A stretch of DNA of 64,000 nucleotides from Edaphochlamys debaryana (lineage: Eukaryota > Chlorophyta > Chlorophyceae > Chlamydomonadales): NCBI GenBank assembly GCA_016858145.1, contig JAEHOE010000123.1, positions 310,001 through 374,000 on the forward strand. The letters are read 5' to 3'. This document shows, piece after piece, positions 35,046 to 43,300 of the stretch. Every line of letters begins with the position of its first letter. Positions within the stretch are counted from its first letter, which is position 1. The notes beneath the pieces are model-generated. The model was not told the origin of the DNA. It saw only the letters and a program-made list of their open reading frames with translations, and did not search any database. The position numbers were made by a program, and so were the translations under genes.

Positions 35046-35874
35046 GCCGGGGCAGGGGCTAACCTAGGGACCTGGCTCCGTTTTATGCGTGCAGGCGCGC
35101 GCGTATGGTCGGGGGGGGGGGGGAAAGCAAGCGGGGACGAGGGGCGGGGGGCCCTGACCTGCACCATGACCAAGAAATCGGTGGGAGCAGCGCGGACCGG
35201 TTCTGCACGGCGGCGGGCTCTGCTAGCTCCGCCGGCGCTGCCCCTGACCCCCGGCCTGCCCCCGACTCTCCCAGAGCACCGCACGCTCTCCCGCCGCGTC
35301 CCGCACGCACGTCCCACGCCTTCTGAACGCTTCAGCCTATGTTACAGCTGCATGCAAGGGGGCTGGCGGGCTCAGAACGGGCGGGAGCTGCATGCGTACA
35401 GGCCGTTGGCCGCTAAGGCGCTGATCGGCGCACCTCCGCCGCCGGCCCCTGGCTGCCCGGCTGGTCCCCGGTCCCCTGGCTGCCCTGCCCGGGCGGCCTT
35501 CCGCGCAACCCTGCCCTCAGATACGATTTGGCCCCGGGTGATACTGGGCCCCCCCGGATACCCTGCTCCAACACGTCAAGGGCGCGGGCCCGCTTGGAAC
35601 CGCTGAGCAGCCGAGGGCGCCGAGGGCGGGCCGGTTTTGCGTGGCGGGAGCAGGTCTCGTCCAAGCGCCTCCCGACGGATTTGGTGGCTTTGGAAGCAGC
35701 GCAACCGCAGCAGCGGGTGGAGCCGCGAGGGTCGCAAGGCATTCTGGCCGACTCGCGAAAGGTTTTATGCTAATTGGGGTACTGAGAGGCAGCAAGCGCC
35801 CCGCAGCGTTAAATGCTTGCAATACGGATGGTTTGTGCTGGTTGCGTTTGATCGCAACTACAGCGACATCAACT

Positions 35875-36268
35875 TGGCCGGTGCCACCGGGTGCCGACCC
35901 GGTGCCACCTGGTGCCACCGGGTGCGGACCCGGTGGCGCCGGGTCCAGACCCGGAGGCGCCAGGTCGCAGGAAACAAGGACGCCTGCAGTAGATTATCGT
36001 CACTCCTACAAGAGATTTGCATCCCTGCAGATGTCGCGACGAGGAAGCCAGGAGGCTTTCTCTTCCGCCGCAAGAGGCCGGAGCTCTGGGCACGAAGAGT
36101 AGAACGCTTACAAACAGTTCGTATGCTCTTGCAAACGCTGTGCAAGGTTCTTGGTCCGTCAGGACCCGGTGCCTCCGGGTCTGGACCCTGTGCCACCGGG
36201 TCGGCACCCGGTGGCACCGGGTCGGGACCCAGTAGCACCGGGTCGGCACCCGGTGGCACCGGGCCAAA
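35875..36268. repeat. Inverted repeat of GGTGCCACCGGGT-type units
   Basis: The left array (about 35878-35965, GGTGCCACCGGGTGCCGACC and variants) and the right array (about 36162-36268) are reverse complements around a loop of about 200 bp. Each array also contains tandem units of about 20 bp. Long hairpin potential. No ORF assigned. Confidence 0.75.
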
Positions 36269-36269
36269 C

Positions 36270-37195
36270 TCACGTTGCCGATATAATAAGCACCACATAA
36301 CATTTTTCTTGCTGCCAGGCGCGCGCCCCTCGCCCCTGCGCTCCTACCCAGCCGAGCGCACGCCGAAACTTGCCATAGCCGCGAGCTCCTGAAGTCCAAT
36401 TTCTCTTCAAAGACACTTATAGCCCCCAAGCAGCTTGTGTATGTGGTTGCGGGCATAAATATGTTCCGTGCAAGCCGTCGCACGCGACATGCATTAGTGC
36501 ACTGCACGAATGACGTCTCCCTGGCGGAGGAATCCGACACTATTGATGTCTATAAGGCCAGAGGGGTGGTCGACTGGGGCTGTCCAACCTTGTCGGAGAA
36601 GGCGAAAGTCAGCATGCCCACATTTCGCGGTCCACCAGCCTTCACCAATACACGCCGGCAGTGTTCTGCAATTGCTTAACATAACCTTTCGCCGACTAGG
36701 CTGGGCGTGTGGGTTAGGATCAGCCGGACAAGCCGGACACGCACGCACCCAGACCGGCGGCGGCCCTCCCCATCCAGCCCGTGTCGTCAGCGAAAGCGGC
36801 CCCACCCGTTTCTACGTGCTATAGCGCGACTCAGGAGCCAAAAGCGGTACCTGAAACTCACACCCTATATGAAAGCGGCTGGAGCCAGTCTACATCAGCA
36901 GTCCTCGGTGTTTACAATGAAGGACCCCCCTGGGGTCACAGCGCTGAACGCTGGGGCCAAGCGACCCACCTCACGGGCTTGCCCCCTGCAAGCCAGAACG
37001 CAACTCCCTGTCATAACTTGCACTGACCACACTCAGGTCCCACCTTAGTCCTTGGCACGCAATGACCATGCTCAACGTGTATCGATGGCCCCTCCTCGGC
37101 CGCGCCTCCTACCAGTAACCGTTCACCGTTCATCATGTGCTCACACTGTTGGCCGTACACCTCTCGATCCTGGCTCTCCCGACCCCACATTCACT
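36270..37195. other. Unassigned sequence between the inverted repeat and the LINE
   Basis: Short open frames exist (for example on + at 36437-36679) but have no splice context, domain or composition that I can support. I see nothing else here. Confidence 0.35.
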
Positions 37196-37198
37196 CCC

Positions 37199-37395
37199 AC
37201 TCTGCGGCTCCCTCCCGTTTGTTATGCGCCGCAGAGGACTATGTCCCCTTTCCGCAAGGTGCACATCCCATCAAACGCCACGTGTAGCTCACCCGGTCCC
37301 CGCCCCTGCCCTGCGGCTCCCTCCCGTTTGTTATGCGCCGCCGGGCGAACCCCCCCCCCCCCCTGCGGCTCCCTCCCGTTTGTTATGCGCCGCAG
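37199..37395 (-). repeat. Three copies of a 31-bp repeat in the LINE 3' region
   Basis: CTGCGGCTCCCTCCCGTTTG followed by TTATGCGCCGC occurs at about 37202-37232, 37313-37343 and 37363-37393 (plus-strand reading), just beyond the ORF2 stop. It may serve as a 3' recognition tail for the reverse transcriptase, or it may be a simple 3' UTR minisatellite. Confidence 0.8.
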
Positions 37396-37412
37396 GGTGT
37401 GCCCCGCCTCCA

Positions 37413-40400
37413 TCAAGGGGCGTCCGGGCCTGCATACTGCAGTGATCCGTCCGCCCTGGCCGCTAGGAAAGGGTGGTCGGTTGGGACCTCATCCCAGCCC
37501 CTGTGCGTGAGCCCAACCTCCGCAAAACACTGCAAACGGCCCTCAAACTCGCCTCGTGCTACTGCTAAAGCCTGTGCCATCATCAAGGAGTGGTCCTGAG
37601 CGTCCCTGTGCGCATACTTGTACCTTCTGGCCCGGTCCATCGCGCATATCGCGGCCAGACACACCACGTCCCACACTCGCGCATGAATCCCGGTGCCCTC
37701 TGGGGGCACAGCAAGCCACACCTCGTGTCGTTTCACCGCCCTGCCAATACCATGACTGAGGCGCATACGAACAGCCACAGCGGCTGGACAATACCAGAAA
37801 TGGTGGAGCCGATCGCCTTGCTCCATGGCCCGCCCACACGGACACCTCGCCACGTTCTCAGTTCCTAACTGGCTCCGGTGCATGCCAAATCCCGGGAAGC
37901 CATCCATCGCCAGCCTCCACAAGGGCTCTTTATTGCCCGGATCCCACTTAATGCCCCACAACCTCGGCCAAACCGCTTTCAGACTTGCCACTGCTTCTGC
38001 TGATGCCGTGTCTGTGCCGTACGCCTCCTGAATGTAAAGTGCATGCTTCCGTGCTAGCTTAACCCGAGCCGGTCCCAATTGCAAGTGCGTGGCCAGGCTA
38101 ACTGTCATCTTTGCCAAGCTGACGTCCTCCCAGCCTATGCCCCTGGCAATGTTCGCCCAAGCCTCTTCTTCCCCTGGGGCGGCCGCCTGATCGTCCACCC
38201 CCCGTGCTGCTTCGGCCCACCCGGCCGGGAGCCGGCTAATAAGCGCGCCCAGGCGCTGTCCCATGTCTAGTCCATTGCGGAGTGCTTGCGGGAGTGCTCC
38301 CACCTGCGTGCCCAAAATGCTCTGTACTACCCTTTCGGTATATGACCTGTTGATCTGGGCCCTCGCCCGTGCGAGAGCCCGGCCTATGCTGCCCTCCAGC
38401 CCGTGCATCCCTCGGATGCGCTCAAGCTCATCTAGGCAGCGGACTGCCGTGCCTACTGTCCGCAGTCCCGGAACCGCGAACAGATCTGTGAACTCGCCTT
38501 CGAGGCCCCAGCTTGGGGCGTTGTTGTCGATGTTCCCCGCGGGCAGGGCTGGGTTGCCCCAAAGCGGTGCATTGTAGACCCAGGCTCCGGCTGGCATGGG
38601 AGCAATCACTTGGGCCCGGGGCAGCAGCGCTAGCGCGCCTGCCACGCGCACCAGTGCTGGTGAGGTTGCGCGTTGGACTGTGGCCCCCAAGATGCGGAGA
38701 CCGATCGACGAGGTCGGGCGCCGCATTGTCAGGAGGCAGAGCGGGTGTGCTGCTGGGTGGGTTGAGCGGAGCAGGGAGACGAGCGGCGCGGTCCACGGCG
38801 GGCGGTAGCGGAGGAGGCCGCAGGCGCCCAGAATGCCACGGACTGCCGCACTCGCGTGCCTGGCGCCAGTGTGCTCGACGAGGGGGAGCAGGCCAAAGCC
38901 GCCAACTGCCGGGGAGAGGTACATGCAGCTCGTGGGTGCTCCTGCGGGCAGTGCGTTGGGGTTGTCCCTGTATCGAGCAGGCGTCATGTTGCGGTCGGTC
39001 AGGGCCGCCACCGTGCCCACTAGGTGCTCTGTCGCCGTACGAGGGGGTAGGCCGTTGTGCTGGCAGTGGTAGAGGAGGGTGCCCAGGCCGTAGGCGGACA
39101 GGCATGAGGCAACGCCGAAGGCTGAGAGGCCCATCCTCGCGATCAGAGTCAGGCGGCTGAGGAACTTGTCCAGCAGGGGGGGAGGGAGGGGAGTGGCCGC
39201 CGTTGGTTGTGTGGAGAACGTGACGCCAAGGGTGCGTGCAGAGGCGGCGAGGTGGAGGCCGGCAACCTGCTCCGCAGCCTGGGGTCCGGGGGGGGGATGC
39301 TGCTGGAGGGCCGGGGGCGGCGGCGTGCCGATGCGGAGGAGCTCGCACTTTCCCACGTTGAGGCGTTGGCCTGACGCTGCTGCGAAGGTGTCCATGGCGC
39401 TCATCAGGGCGGAGACGAGGGCGGTGGATCGCAGGATCTGTCCGTAGTCATCTGCATACTGGCTGGCTGTGAGGCGCGTGTTGGCTAGGGCGAACCCCAG
39501 TTCAAGTCGCTTGAGGAAGGAGAGCAGGGCTTGTCCGGGGGCCAGGTAGAGAAGGGGGGCCAGCGGGCAGCCCTGTTGTACCCCAGCTGTAACTGCCTTA
39601 TAGCTGGAAAGCTGACCGTTGACCAAGGCAGCCGATCTGGTGCCCGTGTAGATCAGTCTGACCCATCTAAGAAAGCCATCGCCAACCCCCAGAGCATCCA
39701 GGCAGGCGAGGAGGAACGGCCTGTCCACAGTGTCGTACGCTTTGTGGAAGTCGAGGAAGGCTATGAGGCCCGACTCGCCTGATTTGCGCAAGGACTCAGC
39801 GAGCAGCTGCATGAGGAGGATGTTGTCGGAGATGAGGCGAAGGGTGAGGAAGGCGGTCTGCTCGTTGTCAATGGCCTCCACGAAGGCGGGGAGGAGGCGG
39901 CGGGCGAGGACGCGGGCAAGGAGGCGGTAGTCCGTGTCCAGGAGGGCGATTGGGCGGTACATGGCGGCGACAGCTGGGTCCCCGCCCTTGTGAAAGCACG
40001 AGATCACTGCGTCCAGAAAGCTTGCTGGGGTCGACTCGGTGGTCCCAATGGCGGTGAAGACGTCAACGAGGATAGGGGTTAGCTGTGCTGCGTACGCCTT
40101 GTAGAGATCCATGGGGATGCCATCTGCGCCGGGGGCAGTTCCGGGCCGGGCGCCGGCAATAGCTGTGGCTACCTCCTTTGCCAGAACCTCCGCTGCCCCC
40201 ATCTCGGCTACACGGCTTGGCGGGCAGCGGTTGCCGGCTGCACGTAGGGCGTGTAAGACCTGTGCGCGGGCTTCTGGGTCGGCAGCTGCGGCTGTGCTGA
40301 CTCTGCTCCAGAACTCTGCCATCACCTCAGGTAACTCTTCGGGATTGGTTGCCTGGGACCCGTCAGGGCGCTGAAGCTGTCGTATGACGCAGCCACCTGA

Positions 40401-41666
40401 GACGGGGCGGATTAGTCGTGTGATGGCTGGGCAGGGGCGCTCCCCAGTCCGGAGCCAGGCTTGACGTGCGCGGCGGGCCCATGGTGCTGTGGCGCGGAGG
40501 CTGGCGGCGGCGGCAGCTGCGCGCGCGGCGGCCGCTGCTGACGCGGCGCTGAGGTCGCCCGCTGCTACGGCTGCAAATGCTGCGGCTTCTGCTTGGGCAG
40601 CCGCCTCTGCTTCTGCAGTTGCCTGCAGGCGGCGCTGGCGGGCCATACGGTTGAGTCGGTTGCAGCTGATGAGGAGGGAGCGCTTGAAGCGGGTCCACCA
40701 CTGCAGGCACTCGGCGGGCGTGGTTGGGCGTGCGGCACTCGCTTGTATAAGCCAGTCGCCAAACTGGTCTCGCAGGTCGGGGTGATCCAAGAAGTGGAGG
40801 CGGGCTCTTGGGAGGCCCCGCCCGGGGGGCCGTGCCGTATCAAGGGGGTTGATGTAGATGGAAACCAGCCGGTGGTCAGAGGGGCGGCCTGACTCCACGC
40901 GGCAGGTGGGCACGTGGGCCGCCAGGGGACTGGAGGCGAGAAGGCGGTCGAGGCGGGCGGCGCTGGCGCCGTTGGTGAACGTGTATGCGCGCTGCTCGGG
41001 GTGAAGGGCACGATAGACGTCAACGAGGCCTGGGCAGAAGGTGGAGAAAGTTGCTGTGGTGGCGGCATCGTCGGGGCGCCCATGCGCCGAGATGCTGTCC
41101 AGGGCGGGGTTGGGGACGAAGTTGAAGTCGGCTGCTAGGAGGTGGGTGCTCGTGGCTGACAGACTGGGGCCGAGGACAGTCTCAATAAAGCAACGTTGAG
41201 CTGAAGGGTTGGCGGAAGGAAGGTAGGCGCAGGTCAGCGTGAAGCTGTGGCCACCCCATCGTACTGGCAGCTGCACAAGTCGGCCCTCTGTGTCGGTCGT
41301 TGAAGGAGCCACAGGCACTTGTAGAGCTCCTCCAGTTATCAAGGCTTTACGTATCAGGATGGCGACGCCGCCGGCTGGGCCGCCCCGTGGCCCCTGGCCT
41401 GCCGGCGACCAAAAGGATTGCCAGTCGCCCACGTGGAGCTGGGCTGCAATGACGCTCATCTGGGTCTGCACCCAGTTGGTCTGCGCTGCTGGGAGCTTAG
41501 TCTCTTGTAAACATACTACGTCAAGCCGCTGCCTCGCCCACTGCTGCATGAGGGCGGTAAGGCGATCCAGCTGACGGTTTCCACCCCCCAAGATGCCTCG
41601 TACGTTGTGGGTTGCGACCCTGAGCGGTGGGAGTCCCGCTCGCTCCCGAGGGCGGCGCCCGGGCAT
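37413..41666 (-). CDS. LINE ORF2: endonuclease and reverse transcriptase
   Basis: One uninterrupted frame of 1,417 residues. The N-terminal APE-like endonuclease shows THNVRG, VVCLQETKL, LAADFN and SDHRLVSI, the catalytic Asn, Glu, Asp and His sites. The reverse transcriptase shows FLDFHKAYD (about 640), QQGCPLAPLLY and the catalytic YADD (about 740). Near residue 1290 comes CPCGRAMEQ...HHFWYC, a zf-RVT type Cys/His finger. The protein nicks DNA and primes reverse transcription of its own RNA at the nick. All catalytic residues are visible, so it may be active or very young. Start: the ATG directly after the ORF1 stop. Confidence 0.93.
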   Translation of the reverse strand: MPGRRPRERAGLPPLRVATHNVRGILGGGNRQLDRLTALMQQWARQRLDVVCLQETKLPAAQTNWVQTQMSVIAAQLHVGDWQSFWSPAGQGPRGGPAGGVAILIRKALITGGALQVPVAPSTTDTEGRLVQLPVRWGGHSFTLTCAYLPSANPSAQRCFIETVLGPSLSATSTHLLAADFNFVPNPALDSISAHGRPDDAATTATFSTFCPGLVDVYRALHPEQRAYTFTNGASAARLDRLLASSPLAAHVPTCRVESGRPSDHRLVSIYINPLDTARPPGRGLPRARLHFLDHPDLRDQFGDWLIQASAARPTTPAECLQWWTRFKRSLLISCNRLNRMARQRRLQATAEAEAAAQAEAAAFAAVAAGDLSAASAAAAARAAAAAASLRATAPWARRARQAWLRTGERPCPAITRLIRPVSGGCVIRQLQRPDGSQATNPEELPEVMAEFWSRVSTAAAADPEARAQVLHALRAAGNRCPPSRVAEMGAAEVLAKEVATAIAGARPGTAPGADGIPMDLYKAYAAQLTPILVDVFTAIGTTESTPASFLDAVISCFHKGGDPAVAAMYRPIALLDTDYRLLARVLARRLLPAFVEAIDNEQTAFLTLRLISDNILLMQLLAESLRKSGESGLIAFLDFHKAYDTVDRPFLLACLDALGVGDGFLRWVRLIYTGTRSAALVNGQLSSYKAVTAGVQQGCPLAPLLYLAPGQALLSFLKRLELGFALANTRLTASQYADDYGQILRSTALVSALMSAMDTFAAASGQRLNVGKCELLRIGTPPPPALQQHPPPGPQAAEQVAGLHLAASARTLGVTFSTQPTAATPLPPPLLDKFLSRLTLIARMGLSAFGVASCLSAYGLGTLLYHCQHNGLPPRTATEHLVGTVAALTDRNMTPARYRDNPNALPAGAPTSCMYLSPAVGGFGLLPLVEHTGARHASAAVRGILGACGLLRYRPPWTAPLVSLLRSTHPAAHPLCLLTMRRPTSSIGLRILGATVQRATSPALVRVAGALALLPRAQVIAPMPAGAWVYNAPLWGNPALPAGNIDNNAPSWGLEGEFTDLFAVPGLRTVGTAVRCLDELERIRGMHGLEGSIGRALARARAQINRSYTERVVQSILGTQVGALPQALRNGLDMGQRLGALISRLPAGWAEAARGVDDQAAAPGEEEAWANIARGIGWEDVSLAKMTVSLATHLQLGPARVKLARKHALYIQEAYGTDTASAEAVASLKAVWPRLWGIKWDPGNKEPLWRLAMDGFPGFGMHRSQLGTENVARCPCGRAMEQGDRLHHFWYCPAAVAVRMRLSHGIGRAVKRHEVWLAVPPEGTGIHARVWDVVCLAAICAMDRARRYKYAHRDAQDHSLMMAQALAVARGEFEGRLQCFAEVGLTHRGWDEVPTDHPFLAARADGSLQYAGPDAP

Positions 41667-41669
41667 TTA
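41664..41669 (-). promoter_or_regulatory. Stop-start junction TAAATG between LINE ORF1 and ORF2
   Basis: On the minus strand the ORF1 stop TAA (41667-41669) is followed with no spacer by the ORF2 ATG (41664-41666). This suggests ORF2 is translated by termination-reinitiation after ORF1, as described for some insect LINEs with stop-start contacts. The mechanism is inferred. Confidence 0.75.
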
Positions 41670-43271
41670 GATGAGGTCGCCCGAAGCCACCTCCGCCCAG
41701 CTGGCGGCGAGGGAGCGGCGCGCCGGGATGGCGTGGCCTCCACCAGCGTCGTCCAGGTCCGTCTCCGAGGGCAGCGGCACCCTCGTCTTTTTCCCAGGGG
41801 GGCTCGAGCCGGTGCTGCCGCCGCCCCTGCCGTTCTTGCCGCTGAGGCGGCCTGTGGCCCCGCCCCGTGCAGGGCCGCGGCCCCTGCCCGCTCCGCCCCG
41901 CTGGGGTAGCGCTAGGGCCGCCAGCACCGTGATCTGCTCGTCGTCGCCCTCCGGGTCCACGGCGGCGGCGGCACGCAGCAGGCCCGGCGGCAGCTGGCCG
42001 TCGTCTCCCGCCCCAGCCGCGGCGTTGGGCGCGCAGCCCAAGTCCGCCTGCCCGTCGGCTCCCGCTGGCTCCTCGTGGGCGGCTGGGTCCGCCTCGTCCG
42101 CCCCCAGTCCCTCGCCCCCTTCCGCCGCCCTCTCGCCGCCCTCGCTGTCGGTGCCCTCGGGGTGCGACTCCACGGCAGCGGTGGAGTCCGCCTCCTGCTC
42201 CTCAGCCGCCACCCCCACAGTCTCGGTGCTGGCCGCTGGTGCGCCGCCGCCCCCGGTCTCCCCCGAGCCCTCCGCCTCCTCCTCCTGTACGGCCGCTCCT
42301 GCTGCTGCTGCGGCGGCGGCGGCGGCCGCTGCGGCTGCCGCCTCAGCCTCAGCCGCGTCCACGTCATCCGCCCAGGGGCCGGTGTACGGGTCCTCGGCGT
42401 CCTCCGACTCCGGCGGCTGGTGCCGCTGCTTGCTGTTGCTGTACGCCTCGTGCTTGAGGGCGCCATTGCGGAAGGCGCGGTCGTAGTTGCCCCGGTGCAG
42501 GGGGCGGCACCGCAGCGTGAAGGTGGGGTCGTTGGTCTTCGACCCGTCCAGGTACTTGGTCCAGTCCTCCCGCTCTTTCCGGCCCGAGGCTGGAGGGGGC
42601 TCGTTCAGGTTTCCCAGGAGCTTCGTGCCCGCCGGGAAGTACAGGATGCAGCGGTCTCCCGACTCCAGGGCCGAGCAGCCGTCCACGTGCGTTGCCACGC
42701 GCGCAGGGAGGGAGCCCAGGGTGAAGCGGGTCACCTCTCGCACGTTCAGTTCACCGAACTCGGTCGGCCAGCCGTAGGAGTCGATGGCGATGAGGTCCTG
42801 GGTCCACTCCACCGTCCAGTCCACCTCGGGGATGTAGGAGGGGGCGGTGGGGGGGCCAGAGAGGATGGCGGGGGTTTGGAACACGCTGTCGCCGGCGTAG
42901 TCGGCCACCGCGGCCAGCATGCTCTTGAGCTTCGCCTGCCCAGCATCGCTCAGGGCCAGCGTGATGGTGGCCAGGCAGGCGGCTGGGGCGTCGGGGTCTG
43001 CTGTGCTAAGGTCCGTGAATCGGATGCCGCCGAATTGCTGAACGGCCTTCGGGCCAGCGTTCTTGAGCTCATCCGTGATGTCGCTAATTGCCAGTTTCAC
43101 TAGGTCCAGGGTATCTTTCTTTCCGAGTTCTGCTGCGGAGAAGCCATTGATGTGGCCGGTCAGGTTCGCGCGAGTGCGTCGCTCGCGGTTCAAGGGGGTG
43201 GTCAGCGAGTACTCTACTTTGAGCGGAGCTGGGCCTCTGGCCCACGCGGACCGGGCCGCGGCCGCCGACAT
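41667..43271 (-). CDS. LINE ORF1: putative RNA-binding structural protein
   Basis: An uninterrupted frame of 534 residues ending in TAA that abuts ORF2. The N-terminal 270 residues are mixed alpha/beta in composition with no motif I can name. The middle carries an alanine run (about 42295-42360) and long acidic Glu/Asp/Gly stretches. The C-terminal part is basic and glycine/arginine-rich (GRGRGPARGG), as expected for nucleic-acid binding. The assignment rests on position in the element, not on a recognised domain. The opposite strand carries a long shadow frame caused by GC bias. Confidence 0.75.
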   Translation of the reverse strand: MSAAAARSAWARGPAPLKVEYSLTTPLNRERRTRANLTGHINGFSAAELGKKDTLDLVKLAISDITDELKNAGPKAVQQFGGIRFTDLSTADPDAPAACLATITLALSDAGQAKLKSMLAAVADYAGDSVFQTPAILSGPPTAPSYIPEVDWTVEWTQDLIAIDSYGWPTEFGELNVREVTRFTLGSLPARVATHVDGCSALESGDRCILYFPAGTKLLGNLNEPPPASGRKEREDWTKYLDGSKTNDPTFTLRCRPLHRGNYDRAFRNGALKHEAYSNSKQRHQPPESEDAEDPYTGPWADDVDAAEAEAAAAAAAAAAAAAAGAAVQEEEAEGSGETGGGGAPAASTETVGVAAEEQEADSTAAVESHPEGTDSEGGERAAEGGEGLGADEADPAAHEEPAGADGQADLGCAPNAAAGAGDDGQLPPGLLRAAAAVDPEGDDEQITVLAALALPQRGGAGRGRGPARGGATGRLSGKNGRGGGSTGSSPPGKKTRVPLPSETDLDDAGGGHAIPARRSLAASWAEVASGDLI

Positions 43272-43300
43272 GTCGGTCGGTTGCGCTCTACCTAGCTAGG

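Larger units (their letters stand above)
37199..43300 (-). mobile_element. Two-ORF non-LTR retrotransposon (LINE, APE endonuclease type), apparently intact
   Basis: Minus-strand element with ORF1 (41667-43271) and ORF2 (37413-41666), both uninterrupted, and a 3' region holding three copies of a 31-bp repeat. The architecture (ORF1; then apurinic-like endonuclease, reverse transcriptase and a terminal Cys/His finger) fits the L1-like group known from green algae. The exact 5' end, 3' tail and target-site duplication were not resolved; the 5' UTR probably extends past 43300. Confidence 0.85.

Noticed and set aside
42075..43103. 342-residue plus-strand frame opposite LINE ORF1
   Set aside because: A GC-bias shadow of ORF1 on the other strand; the composition is unlike a real protein.
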